From Branchiostoma floridae (Eukaryota; Chordata; Leptocardii; Amphioxiformes; Branchiostomatidae): a stretch of DNA of 64,000 bases. Both the position numbers and the translations under genes were made by a program. The notes beneath the pieces are model-generated. The model was not told the DNA's origin, searched no databases, and saw only the letters and a list, made by a program, of their open reading frames with translations. The number at the start of each line of letters is the position of its first letter. Within the stretch, counting starts at the first letter, position 1. Below, piece by piece: positions 44,401 to 49,659 of this stretch. The stretch is taken from positions 12,950,771 to 13,014,770 of the forward strand of contig NC_049990.1 of NCBI RefSeq assembly GCF_000003815.2. Direction: 5' to 3'.

Positions 44401-45178
44401 CTGGTCAATGAAGGTTAGACATCCAGGTAATAATATGCACCTAATAGCAATTCAGGATATGATTTTGGAAACGGTCTGACATTTAAGATAACACCCTTTA
44501 TCTTTCATTAGTCACACAGTGTCACTGACAAAAGATATTGAATACTTCATACTTATTATACTGACAGCTGTTAGGTTGAAAGCGGCTATAAATCGAGTTG
44601 TACCACTACCTGGTCGCATAGCAACAACACACAGATACTGTCTTTCCATAATGGTATTACTACATAGGACCAGTGCCCATGCGTGCAGCATCATTCGCTT
44701 CTCCTGGTACACTTCACCTGGTACTGGGGGTTACACAGATACGTCTGATGAGACTTATTCCTGCGACAAATTTACATGCATTTAACGTCATCACTCGACT
44801 TTGTTTGGGGAGCTGGTGTGCTCTGACAAAGGAGAGTAGCGCACGTTTCATACTATTTAGTTTTTGATACTAAACGGTCGGAACTAATATGCACCTATTT
44901 CTTGACCACCAGTTATGTCAGCCGAGAGCACATAACGTCTATAAAAAGAGATAAAGTTGTTATAGAACTGTGTAAAAACGAAGTCGAGCTTCTGGGTGAA
45001 AAATCTCTGGTCTCCACAAACAAATTTTCTGTCTAAACTTAGTATCGGAAGGGTGGTGGACCAGCATTCGGCCCCGTGCATGCAGTTTTTCTTCCTCTGA
45101 AGAACCTTCCCATAGTCATAACAGCATTTTCTTCTTACCTGGAGGGTAATAGCGAAGCAGAAATCTTTTGAGACGCAT
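17407..45178 (-). CDS. DAW1: DAW1 (WDR69/ODA16): dynein assembly factor with WD repeats, complete
   Basis: Fourteen coding exons on the minus strand, in transcript order: 45178-45139, 43926-43854, 43392-43301, 41762-41710, 38925-38867, 37945-37823, 29440-29341, 26647-26540, 24947-24841, 23388-23267, 22735-22640, 21183-21107, 20656-20494, 17441-17407. Lengths sum to 1248 nt, giving 415 residues plus stop, the length I recall for the human protein. All splice phases agree. The start reads [14 protein letters not shown]. Then come an N-terminal helical region ([15 protein letters not shown]..) and eight WD repeats with [77 protein letters not shown] and the final [14 protein letters not shown]1/ODA16 family proteins act as cargo adaptors that bring preassembled outer-arm dynein into cilia with the IFT machinery. 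All introns are GT-AG except the last, which is GC-AG. Introns hold a sense-oriented LINE and many MITEs. NME7 lies divergently 4.5 kb away. Confidence 0.97.
18153..19364. mobile_element. PIF/Harbinger-like non-autonomous element in DAW1 last intron
   Basis: The target duplication is TAA on both sides (18150-18152 and 19365-19367), fitting the TWA rule. Terminal inverted repeats start GGCCATACCAATTTAATTTG and continue through GTTGGTTCTCGGA. The right end is the complement with GGTGTGGCC. Poly-A (18220-18237) and poly-T (about 19289-19305) tracts lie just inside the two ends and are themselves complementary. No transposase is visible. A sister copy is at 21372-21807. Confidence 0.82.
19480..20400. 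repeat. 43-bp minisatellite, interrupted by a MITE
   Basis: The unit landmarks are GTGTGGAGGGTTTTCAGCAC, CAAGGGCAGG, TATGATAACTTTT, period 43. About ten units run before 19900 and four more after 20208. Unit differences are single substitutions such as ACCATGG, ACCGAGG and ACTGAGG. The array lies in the GC-AG terminal intron of DAW1, in antisense direction relative to the reading given. Confidence 0.9.
19901..20208. mobile_element. hAT-type MITE with 5-bp duplication, inserted in the 43-bp array
   Basis: The ends are CAGTGCTCGAAATAC and GTATTTTGAGCCCTG. TTATG flanks both sides (19896-19900 and 20209-20213) and is part of the minisatellite unit, so the target duplication is certain. The element at 42803-43141 has the same ends and also a 5-bp duplication. 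CAG...CTG ends with 5-bp duplications resemble the hAT5 group of hAT transposons; that assignment is inference. Confidence 0.82.
20488..20494 (-). promoter_or_regulatory. DAW1: GC-AG 5' splice site of DAW1 terminal intron
   Basis: The minus strand reads ATCATCACAG then GCAAGT: a GC donor with an otherwise perfect consensus, as is usual for GC-AG introns. The acceptor is CCTGCAG-like at 17442-17445 (TTTTGCAG before GAAGTAAAG). Reading through gives TIITGK and a stop at once, so retention would remove the last 10 residues ([10 protein letters not shown]) of the final WD repeat. Confidence 0.85.
21372..21807. mobile_element. PIF/Harbinger-like MITE, sister copy
   Basis: The TTA duplication is at 21369-21371 and 21808-21810. 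The ends are GGCCATACCAATTTAATTTC then TTGGTTCACGGATT, and its complement ending GGTGTGGCC. This is the same family as 18153-19364 but shorter (436 bp). It lies in the DAW1 intron between the exons at 22735-22640 and 21183-21107. Confidence 0.82.
23570..24500 (+). mobile_element. Penelope-like element remnant with GIY-YIG region and inverted flanks
   Basis: Plus-strand reading near 23895-23960 gives [19 protein letters not shown], the cysteine cluster and Y-I-G block of Penelope GIY-YIG endonucleases. After a frame break come [15 protein letters not shown] and then [15 protein letters not shown], the usual KEAIYIR...PSLN tail. Flanking segments 23680-23820 and about 24440-24300 are inverted copies of each other (shared TTTCAGAT.ACATC, GCTGAAGAGACCTTG-like, AAAGGAGATGAAGACAA-like, AGTAGGAAACAAACT-like strings), as in the terminal repeats of Penelope elements. 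It is inactive and sits in a DAW1 intron. Confidence 0.62.
25113..25480. mobile_element. hAT-type MITE with perfect 8-bp duplication
   Basis: GACGGCAC flanks both ends (25105-25112 and 25481-25488). Termini are CAGGGCTCTAGCCAGCGTCC and, inverted, CAGGGCTCGAGCCAGCTCG. TTTTTCCGTCAATTG and related CCGTCA/TGACGG strings repeat just inside both ends. Internal sequence (ACACACTGTTTGTTTTGC etc.) is shared in opposite orientation with 26954-28155. Confidence 0.88.
25676..25843. repeat. Degenerate purine-rich GAAATGGA-type repeat
   Basis: A run of variants of AAATGGAAAGTACAGAAAGT, with units of about 17-35 bp, all purine-rich on the plus strand. The minus-strand ORF over it ([11 protein letters not shown]..) is a by-product of the low complexity. 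Confidence 0.55.
26954..28155. mobile_element. hAT-type element, 1.2 kb, perfect 8-bp duplication
   Basis: GTATACTC flanks both ends (26946-26953 and 28156-28163). Termini are CAGGGCTTTAGCCAGCTCG and, inverted, CAGGGCTTTAGCCAGCGTCC. CCGTCA/TGACGG strings repeat near both ends. Internal sequence 27830-28010 is the inverse of the 25.2-25.35 kb part of the sister element. The extra central 0.8 kb contains no transposase I can recognise, so it is probably a non-autonomous derivative. It lies in a DAW1 intron. Confidence 0.88.
28680..29280. mobile_element. Probable truncated hAT-family relative
   Basis: The right end reads AACTTCGAGCTGGCTAGAGCTCTG, close to the AATTTCGAGCTGGCTCGAGCCCTG end of the 25.1 kb element. 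No matching left terminus or target duplication was found, so the boundary is uncertain. The interior is more GC-rich than its surroundings and has minus ORFs up to 122 codons without recognisable motifs. Confidence 0.4.
29530..29892. repeat. 14/15-bp minisatellite (TGTACCTGTACATG / TGTACCTGTAGCATG)
   Basis: About 24 units of two kinds alternate irregularly: a 14-bp unit and a 15-bp unit with an added G (TAGCATG). By my reading the order is A B B B A A B B A B A A B B A A B A A B A B A A. The units are near-palindromic (TGTAC.TGTACA), so the region can fold. It leads directly into MITE-like sequence at 29893. Minus-strand ORFs of the [16 protein letters not shown] type are artefacts of the repeat. 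It lies in the DAW1 intron between exons at 37945-37823 and 29440-29341. Confidence 0.92.
29893..30365. mobile_element. hAT-type MITE copy related to 58832-59235
   Basis: Shares with the NME7-intron element, in order: AAATTGTTTAGG.ACAGGTC, TGTACCTGTACCTG, AAACTAAAT/ACACTAAAT, ATGACAATTTA.CACTAAA, and near the right end GGTGCAGATCCGGACTTGTACC / GGTGCAGGTCCGTACCTGTACC and AATGTACCTG.ATGTATC. It also keeps an internal block (30100-30270) with ATGGCGAAATG...CATTTCGCCAT inverted strings. Its left end is replaced by the 14/15-bp array. Confidence 0.6.
30366..30914. repeat. DAW1 intron DNA with a 65-bp direct duplication
   Basis: Segments near 30562-30628 and 30692-30756 are diverged copies (AATCAAATAACA..., GTGTAGCTGGCATACAAAC / ATGTGGCTGACAAACAAAC, TTAGAA.TAATCAAATAAGG), offset by about 130 bp. 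A T tract lies at about 30399-30417. No other feature is seen. Confidence 0.55.
31043..33440 (-). pseudogene. LINE ORF2, reverse transcriptase and C-terminal part
   Basis: A 734-codon open frame from the Met at 33247, with the same frame open upstream to about 33440 ([13 protein letters not shown]...). RT blocks from that Met: [15 protein letters not shown] (about 70-84), [16 protein letters not shown] (141-156), [16 protein letters not shown] (199-214), and the catalytic [11 protein letters not shown] with ADD at 242-244. A thumb region and [13 protein letters not shown] follow, then the FCPFC...[10 protein letters not shown] zinc-knuckle-like motif near the C-terminus. All catalytic aspartates are present. 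It is separated from the endonuclease part by a frameshift near 33430-33445 and an insertion at about 33560-33670. Confidence 0.9.
33560..33670. repeat. Palindrome plus TCCG-repeat insertion inside LINE ORF2
   Basis: The plus strand holds CTTTCGCCGCG, a CTTC loop, then CGCGGCGAAAG: an 11-bp perfect inverted repeat. About 40 bp on lies a (TCCG)n run (33623-33648), then GGGTCGACC. This GC-rich segment is unlike the AT-rich LINE around it and interrupts ORF2 between ...NKIWFDQ and ...[12 protein letters not shown]. Confidence 0.75.
33610..34773 (-). pseudogene. LINE ORF2, endonuclease part (broken)
   Basis: This 387-codon frame starts at the Met at 34773. It has the exonuclease-endonuclease-phosphatase fold motifs: SWNIQG (N13), IQETW (E41), [10 protein letters not shown] and [10 protein letters not shown], so the catalytic Asn, Glu, Asp/Asn and His are intact. 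In CR1-type LINEs this nuclease nicks the target to prime reverse transcription. The frame ends in [13 protein letters not shown], translated from the TCCG repeat of the insertion, so the protein no longer joins the RT part. Confidence 0.9.
34900..37395 (-). CDS. LINE ORF1 protein with coiled coil and SGNH/GDSL-type esterase domain
   Basis: Intact 831-codon ORF. Residues 1-50 are basic and hydrophilic ([11 protein letters not shown]). Residues 80-150 hold a conserved-looking block with [15 protein letters not shown] and W...YPEL. Residues 285-440 are charged and heptad-rich, a likely coiled coil for trimerisation. Residues 522-690 match an SGNH esterase: FADSIF (Ser 530), HIGSNDL (Gly 577, Asn 579, Asp 580) and LPDQIHLDP (Asp 668, His 671). 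The C-terminal 130 residues are Pro/Gly/Arg-rich, likely nucleic-acid binding. Esterase-bearing ORF1p is known in CR1-group LINEs; its biochemical role is unclear. The spacing to ORF2 is 126 nt. Confidence 0.9.
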   Translation of the reverse strand: MGDHAEDHAKTHAKTPKRKTPGTKFWNVNLNQLPADESLAFDYEDQDKSRFCGVKLRSKQLDKWITAHKDAFNETFERTKETTVTWKSTPGITCMTVQTTTATRKSGKGLLSVHFYHKKHGLMVQGQCTKWWMNILYPELLVNINAQVDMQTRSTIKDGVLRVRDAIDNFPTVTLESTTPKQVFNSGVHETPTLPKCANPRNLQDLQAPVSEDMEEEIQIVFDTSTKHSGNIEVPVSSDAEDQGPSRIEKRAKQVSDTKNGEQSEPTTKAVDIPNLARLTAVEKSQRISDAAFGDLQKQFVDMTHNLNALRDELLAKEREREESQTNMLKELSTKVEAAQKSLESHIKKVVNKLQTNICHVQKDLVSQREELAKEKNATVQEMTIERNIWMERNRGLSIKVDALSASNAELQQAITIQDSELQYLFDRIKQIEENRTCRGCTKPTHTGMQNLNNVHDNDIPGDKQDNNAATNQTIVKQIANMIPSAHDNATIATQSREVPSPATSVKESATNTSTGSQHQRYEVRIFADSIFRDVDVKRAFNGKSTRLVRTSTVTAAIDCIKQINDSTTQQVILHIGSNDLDNSKLRNDSVSTTLNNTRRLLEVTKASFPKAQVAVSQVLQRGSNDNSTLNTNIKNYNQEVLNLSRSGNFKYIKHRKLTQDRHLYLPDQIHLDPNSGTKMLVSDVKRTLYPASGTGAVRQSPAWTDTQAARLPASVNQRTPMRWQNGPSFPRPVPVPVTRSRKPPYQPPTVKQAHRNTAVGTGQAAPGLSKGANIGVPGQLGPTTRSGDTTSGTGQVVRPAWWKAGKNGHPSPQWRQLGHRLRKVWNILIS
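38138..38810. mobile_element. MITE, diverged relative of 6589-6796
   Basis: The left end reads TA then CTGTAAATGCAGAAACTTTA, followed by GTTCGTGGTTTTCACGG. The right end has CCCGCTACCGCAAAATAAATC and AATGCATTACTTTGTA, matching CCCGCTACCGCGAAATTAAATC of the 6.6 kb copy. CpG decay (CGCG to TG/CA) explains the differences. It lies in the DAW1 intron between exons at 38925 and 37945. Confidence 0.55.
39113..40216. mobile_element. pogo/Tigger-like TA-flanked element, non-autonomous
   Basis: The ends are CAGTAGAAGCCGCTTATTAG and, inverted, CAGTGGAAGCCAGCTATTTG, flanked by TA on both sides. CCCGATTA...GATTAGCCG strings also recur inside both ends. It is 1.1 kb long with no transposase signature. 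The interior has a GC-rich block (39840-39930). Confidence 0.6.
40310..40460. repeat. Octamer-type dispersed repeat fragment
   Basis: Contains TCTCCATGATATTTGGAATG, then GATAGCTTCAGAGATACC and the octamer pair CATGCAAATC...CTAATTTGCATAATTGATGAG (40399-40428), the same order as copies at 9.4 and 13.5 kb. Confidence 0.55.
40495..40820 (+). mobile_element. LINE C-terminal fragment
   Basis: The plus reading gives [40 protein letters not shown] and LHWARVEEE, then after a frame break GCPKTT and a DLVAIG-like block. This is the typical LINE C-terminus (RRWRWLGHVLRM...IPK.AL.W.P.GKRKRGRPK.TW). It is followed at 40805-40875 by a minus-oriented CR1-type tail (GTGCAATAAAGTTATTGTTAT) from a separate insertion. 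Confidence 0.65.
42803..43141. mobile_element. hAT-type MITE with 5-bp duplication
   Basis: ACAAT flanks both sides (42798-42802 and 43142-43146). Termini are CAGGGCTCGAAATACTGG and, inverted, CAGGGCTCGAAATTCATT. Inside are GGTGCACGTGCACC and GGTGCACCAGTGCACC palindromes. It is the same family as 19901-20208. It lies in the DAW1 intron between exons at 43392-43301 and 41762-41710. Confidence 0.85.
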
Positions 45179-45374
45179 TGTGTCGCAGGGAATCCACCCT
45201 CAAATCTGAAGAAATCGCTCAAGAAACTTTCAAAATGGCGCCCACCACATCCGGGACTTTCCTACCTATCCCATCAAAATTTTGGTACGGTCCATGGTCT
45301 AACTAAGCTCTTCTGCTCTATGGTCTCTCACCAACTACAATGATGGTCTCACAAACAACCTGTTCGCACAACCC
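45179..45374 (-). promoter_or_regulatory. DAW1: Likely DAW1 promoter and 5'UTR
   Basis: Immediately upstream of the DAW1 ATG (45178). The plus strand has AAAATGGCGCCCACCAC near 45233-45249, close to a YY1-type AANATGGCG element, and ACATCCGGGA, an ETS-like core. No TATA box and no full RFX X-box was found by eye. The region is slightly more GC-rich than its surroundings. Confidence 0.35.
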
Positions 45375-45705
45375 CCTATAAACAGAAGTGGGCTACACCA
45401 GTCCCACCCATTAGCAGAAGTGGAATATCCCAATACCACCTGTTAGCAGAAGTGGAATATCCCAACACCACCTGTTAGCAGAAGTGGAATTTTCCAGCCC
45501 CACCTGCTGTCCCCAATCCCAGCTGTTCACTTAGTGCAATATCTCAGTTGCAACTTGCACATTTAACAGAAGTGGCATATCCAACATATCCCAGTCCCAC
45601 CCGTTAACAGAAGTGGAATATCCCAGCCCACCTGTTACCAGGAGTGGAATATCCCAGCCCCACCTGCTAACAGAAGTGGAATATCCCAGCCCACCTGTTA
45701 ATGAT
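45375..45705. repeat. About 32-bp tandem array upstream of DAW1
   Basis: About eight units of the type CAGAAGTGGAATATCCCA then (GC/AT)CCCACCTGTTAA, with indels. A stray unit at 46098-46130 (TTGGAATATCCCAGCCCCACC) suggests that LINE-derived sequence at 45715-46090 was inserted into or next to the array. It lies 200-530 bp upstream of the DAW1 start. Confidence 0.8.
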
Positions 45706-45714
45706 TTATGGCCT

Positions 45715-46060
45715 CGGTCAGTATTGACCATGGTAAAAGCCTAATCGATATCAGCCCTTCAGCGTCGACTGTGGCTAAGCAGTCAGTCCTATACGAGAAT
45801 GACAATGTCTGTCACATAGGGCACATCTGTAATCTTATTCAGGTCAAGGATCCGCTTTTCTTCTGCCATGCACATCATTCTGGTTTCTCCTGATTTTAGC
45901 AGCTTGGACAGTGTTCATCTCCATCTGGACCTGTCATTTGCAAGGTCCTCCCAGTGCTCTGTGTCAATATCAACAGCCCGTAAGTCCCTCAGCAGAAACG
46001 CCGCTGTGGCCATCCGGTGTTTCTCTCTTTCCTGAAATAAGTTCTCCGTAGAGAAAGCCT
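45715..46060 (-). mobile_element. LINE 3'-end fragment with C-terminal zinc-knuckle-like motif
   Basis: The minus reading gives DLANDRSRWR then, in a shifted frame, RCALCDRHCHSRIGLTA, the C..C...C.SRIGL..H motif at the C-terminus of some LINE proteins, followed by a stop in place of the next His. It is heavily decayed. Confidence 0.6.
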
Positions 46061-46229
46061 TCGGGGATTAGGCCATCCTCAATGCGACTTGCTGTTAAAA
46101 GATTTGGAATATCCCAGCCCCACCTTAACAGGGATTGGATCGCAATTTAGAGTTGCGTTGGGAAACTGTTCACTCTCATATAGTATAACCCTCTGCAACA
46201 CTCTCTAGAAGATTTATATCTTTTCTATT

Positions 46230-47560
46230 GTCTCCCTTTCAATCCAGATCTAGACCAAATTTCCGGACAAGTGACAAAATCTTCGTGCTTAAAACTATCA
46301 TCAATGAACAGTTGTCTGAACCTGGTGGCAAATTATACGCATATTTTCTTTATTAAAAAAAAAGCATTTGATTCTGTTTGAAGGGATGGCTTATACTACA
46401 AACTGTTATCATCAGGCATAGGATGTACAACTCTTCGAAGTTATCACTCACTCACGGCCCGTAACCTCAGTGGTCGTAGGGCTCCTCGACATCCAGTAGC
46501 AGTGATCCGTGCCCATCTCGCTCTGTCCTCTGCCCCTCTGATAAGCTGTTCAGTGCTTAGGCCAGTCCAAGTTATACAATCCATGTATTCCACCGTAAAA
46601 TATTGTGTTCAAACTCACAACTCCCAAGACTATAAATCAATTTGCGACGTACGCCAAGGATGTAACCTTAGCCAACTTCTGTCAAGGGCTTCTTTCAAAC
46701 TTAGATCCCTCCTTCTGTCAAACTGCAACCCACCCATTCCTCTAACCCTAAATTGACTAGTATTTAATAGTCCAGTTAAAACAATTCTGCTCTATTGTAG
46801 TGAGATACTGGGACCAAACATTCAGTCATGGGATCTCATGCTTAATGGAATAACGGAATATCCAAATGAAAATATAAGGCAAATAATATCCAACATAACA
46901 TCTCCGATATTGGGACAAGATATCGACGTAAATATCCGCAAGGCTACTCGTGTCGTGCTAACCCACCATCCAATCGCTCTGTTCTGATTCGATTCACCAA
47001 GTACAGTGATAAGTTACAGATAAAATATATCAATCCAATACATTAGCCAATCAAAACATCACAGTAGTCCAGCCTACAATCTCTTATGAGATTTCCGACC
47101 TAGAATACCTCCTCCTTAACTTCTCCGCGTTCCCAAAAATTGGGATTATTCCCACTACACTATTGGGATTATTCCCACTACACAGAGATATTCGGACTCA
47201 GCTAATGAAATATTGGTTATGATTGAACGGCCTGCCTGATGACAGAATTGTAAAAAGGCGTATAATGAAGCTATACGACAAGAACAAGACTAGGTTGTTC
47301 ATTTATGTGATACTCTCTCCAGACATGGGTTAAAAAATATTTGTCTGAACACCACCATAACCGCCAACTATATCGGAAACATGTTCAAGAAGCGCCTTAA
47401 AGACGCTGAGTTTCTGTCCGATTGGAAGTAAATTCGAAATATATTCAAAAATAACGACTGAATTTCACATCGAAAAATACATTTTGTCAGTCCAAAACAA
47501 ATCCTCTGTATCCGACATAACAAAAGTCTGAAACTCGTGCACTCTTGACAACACGATACA
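46230..47560 (+). mobile_element. Degenerate CR1-type LINE reverse transcriptase copy
   Basis: The plus reading gives RTSDKIFVLKTIINEQ-like, KKAFDSV, RDGLYYKLLSSGIG, then after a foreign segment at about 46440-46575 MYSTVKYCVQTHN and [13 protein letters not shown]. Later blocks are PVKTILLYCSEILGP, LMKYWL.LNGLPDDRIVK and LSVQNKSSVSDITKV, all in the order of the intact copy at 31-33 kb. There are many stops and shifts. A 22-bp piece (ATTGGGATTATTCCCACTAC..) is duplicated in tandem at 47139-47183. Confidence 0.8.
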
Positions 47561-49499
47561 CTTGGCTTTTTTATTAAGTACTCTAGTACACAACTTGTAC
47601 GTTCACTCGTCTAAAACCCTTTTCAAATAAAGGGGAAAGAATGCCACCTCCCCGTTACACGGGTTGACAGACCACGTGTACTCTTAGACTAGTAAACAAC
47701 CTGTACGTTCAGAGTCATAACAAAACTTGCCCCCAGTACTGACGTCCCTGACACGTATTCGGAAGAACGGGAAATTCTATCCGTCCGGGCATGTGCTTAA
47801 ACATTTCATGACTCATGATATTCTGAGACATAATGAATTGAAAATGTCACCTGACAATGGCCCAGAAATAATGCACATCATGCTTCGTGCAAACTCTTAA
47901 TTTGTCCGGGTATGCCTTATCGAAATATATGGACCTTGGATATGTAAAGAATGTAGAACATATCACGTATTCGGAGGCAAGAAACGTCAATGGCGCGTTT
48001 CTTGAAAAACCTCTTAATTGTCCGGATACATAACAAGACAATTCCTGACTCATGATATTTCCAGATATGGGAAATATTGAACATCGTGCCAGGACACAGT
48101 CCGAATATTTAGCATGTCCAAAATATGTCAACTCCGACTTTGTCCGGAAATCACACCCTTTCGCACAGTGTGGGGTTCCCAGATATCCAGACACCTTTGA
48201 AACAAAGGGTACTAGTTTGATATTGCGTTTTAGTTACTTTACTATACAGTTACAATAACCCCATGAATGTGTATATCATTGAAAAGCTAACAATGTGTAC
48301 TATCAGCCATAAAGGTTAACAGTGGCAATAAATAAATACACATTTTCATAATTTCATTACACTTTTGTATTCTACTTTCATACCCTACTTTTTCAGTGTG
48401 AATTTCTTGACAACCATCTGTCTAAAGACACATTTCCTTGCCCACGTGAGAGAAAAAAAATAATGCAGGTATTGCTACAGGTGAGTTAATGATTGGACAT
48501 TGTCCTTGGTGCTGAACTGACTTCTCCATATAATCACTATTCCTTTAGCGTTGAATAAACTTCATTCTGGCACTCTGGCAAGTGGAATATAAGCTTGCTG
48601 TACCATAAATAAAAAACTTTTAGTGTCTATTTTATCTGAACCGATTATTTTTTATCTTTCCAGAAAAACCCGTGGGTTGAATTGTTTTTGTGGGCGGTGT
48701 AGTTGGCCGGCCAGCGACGCCTTTTGTGTATTAGTCCGCGGCAACGTAATGGTGATGCGGCTTTTTCGCCTCATGACCGGCAAATAGCGCCGTTTTTCAT
48801 CCACTTTAGATGAATTTACGTCATCGGAGATTGCAAAAAAGTTATCACATCTTTTTTATTATTTTCATTTTTCAAAAACATGAAGAATGTAGCTTCTCTA
48901 CCGCATAGGCCGTTATCCTTGGAAAATTCTTTTTTTTTTTCAAAGCAGCTTCTATCAAAAAAGTGTTCAGAAATTATACTTTTCAGGTCCAAAATCAAAA
49001 ATTCACTACGTATTCTACCCGAAATGAACAGGCAACAAACGATATCAATATGTTTGTCGGAAAGGAGCAGGAAACGGCTTTCCATCGTATTGATTGATTT
49101 TCGCGTCCTACGTTTCTTAGCGGAACTGTGGCCTTTCCGCCTGAGGTTGTCCGCCTACCTCCGAAATCGTCAGAAACTCCGGTCCAATATATTTTAGCAG
49201 ACGACTAACACTCATGAGCTCGCAAAGGCTTCTGGGATAACGTGCTTCCGGTTGCATACCGGGCGTTCAACCTCCTAGATTTAATGGTTGTGTTTTTTAC
49301 GGAACATACGTTTTTCATGAAAATGTCAATTAAGCCTATCAATCAGTGAAAAGGCACGCCTTTCCATCGGAAACGTTGAACTGTCTGAAGAGCGTCACGA
49401 TTAGAGAAGCGCTAGCGCCTTTCTGAGAAAGAGTCAGACCGCCCCAGACCGCCCCCATTGTTAAGAAAAACTCCGAAACGAGACCTTCAAGGACTTCTA
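47561..49499. other. Intergenic DNA between DAW1 and NME7
   Basis: No exon is supported. From 47770 to 48200 the strings TGTCCGGGTATG, TGTCCGGATACAT, TGTCCGGAAATC and ATGACTCATGATATT recur in two loosely similar blocks, perhaps an old duplicated repeat. From 48680 to 49560 CpG is more frequent, probably approaching the NME7 promoter. Confidence 0.35.
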
Positions 49500-49659
49500 T
49501 ACTTCCCGTCAGCCTTTTCGCGACACACAGTTCATTTCCGGTTCAGTTGCCTAGACGCTGTTGTAAACAACGTAACGTTACATACAATATTCTTACTTTG
49601 TAAGCAAAGCGGAGTGTAATTGTCGGTGTGGTTCCAAATCTAACACCAGTCGGTCAACT
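49500..49659 (+). promoter_or_regulatory. NME7: Likely NME7 promoter / 5'UTR
   Basis: Upstream of the NME7 ATG. It contains GTTGCCTAG at 49546-49554, one good half of an RFX X-box (GTNRCC), without a matching second half (the following bases are ACGCTG). The pair AACGTAACGTTAC lies at 49568-49580. No TATA box is seen. The transcription start is unknown. Confidence 0.3.

Noticed and set aside
49546-49570. RFX X-box upstream of NME7
   Set aside because: Only the GTTGCC half-site is present; the second half (RGYAAC) does not follow within 0-3 bases.
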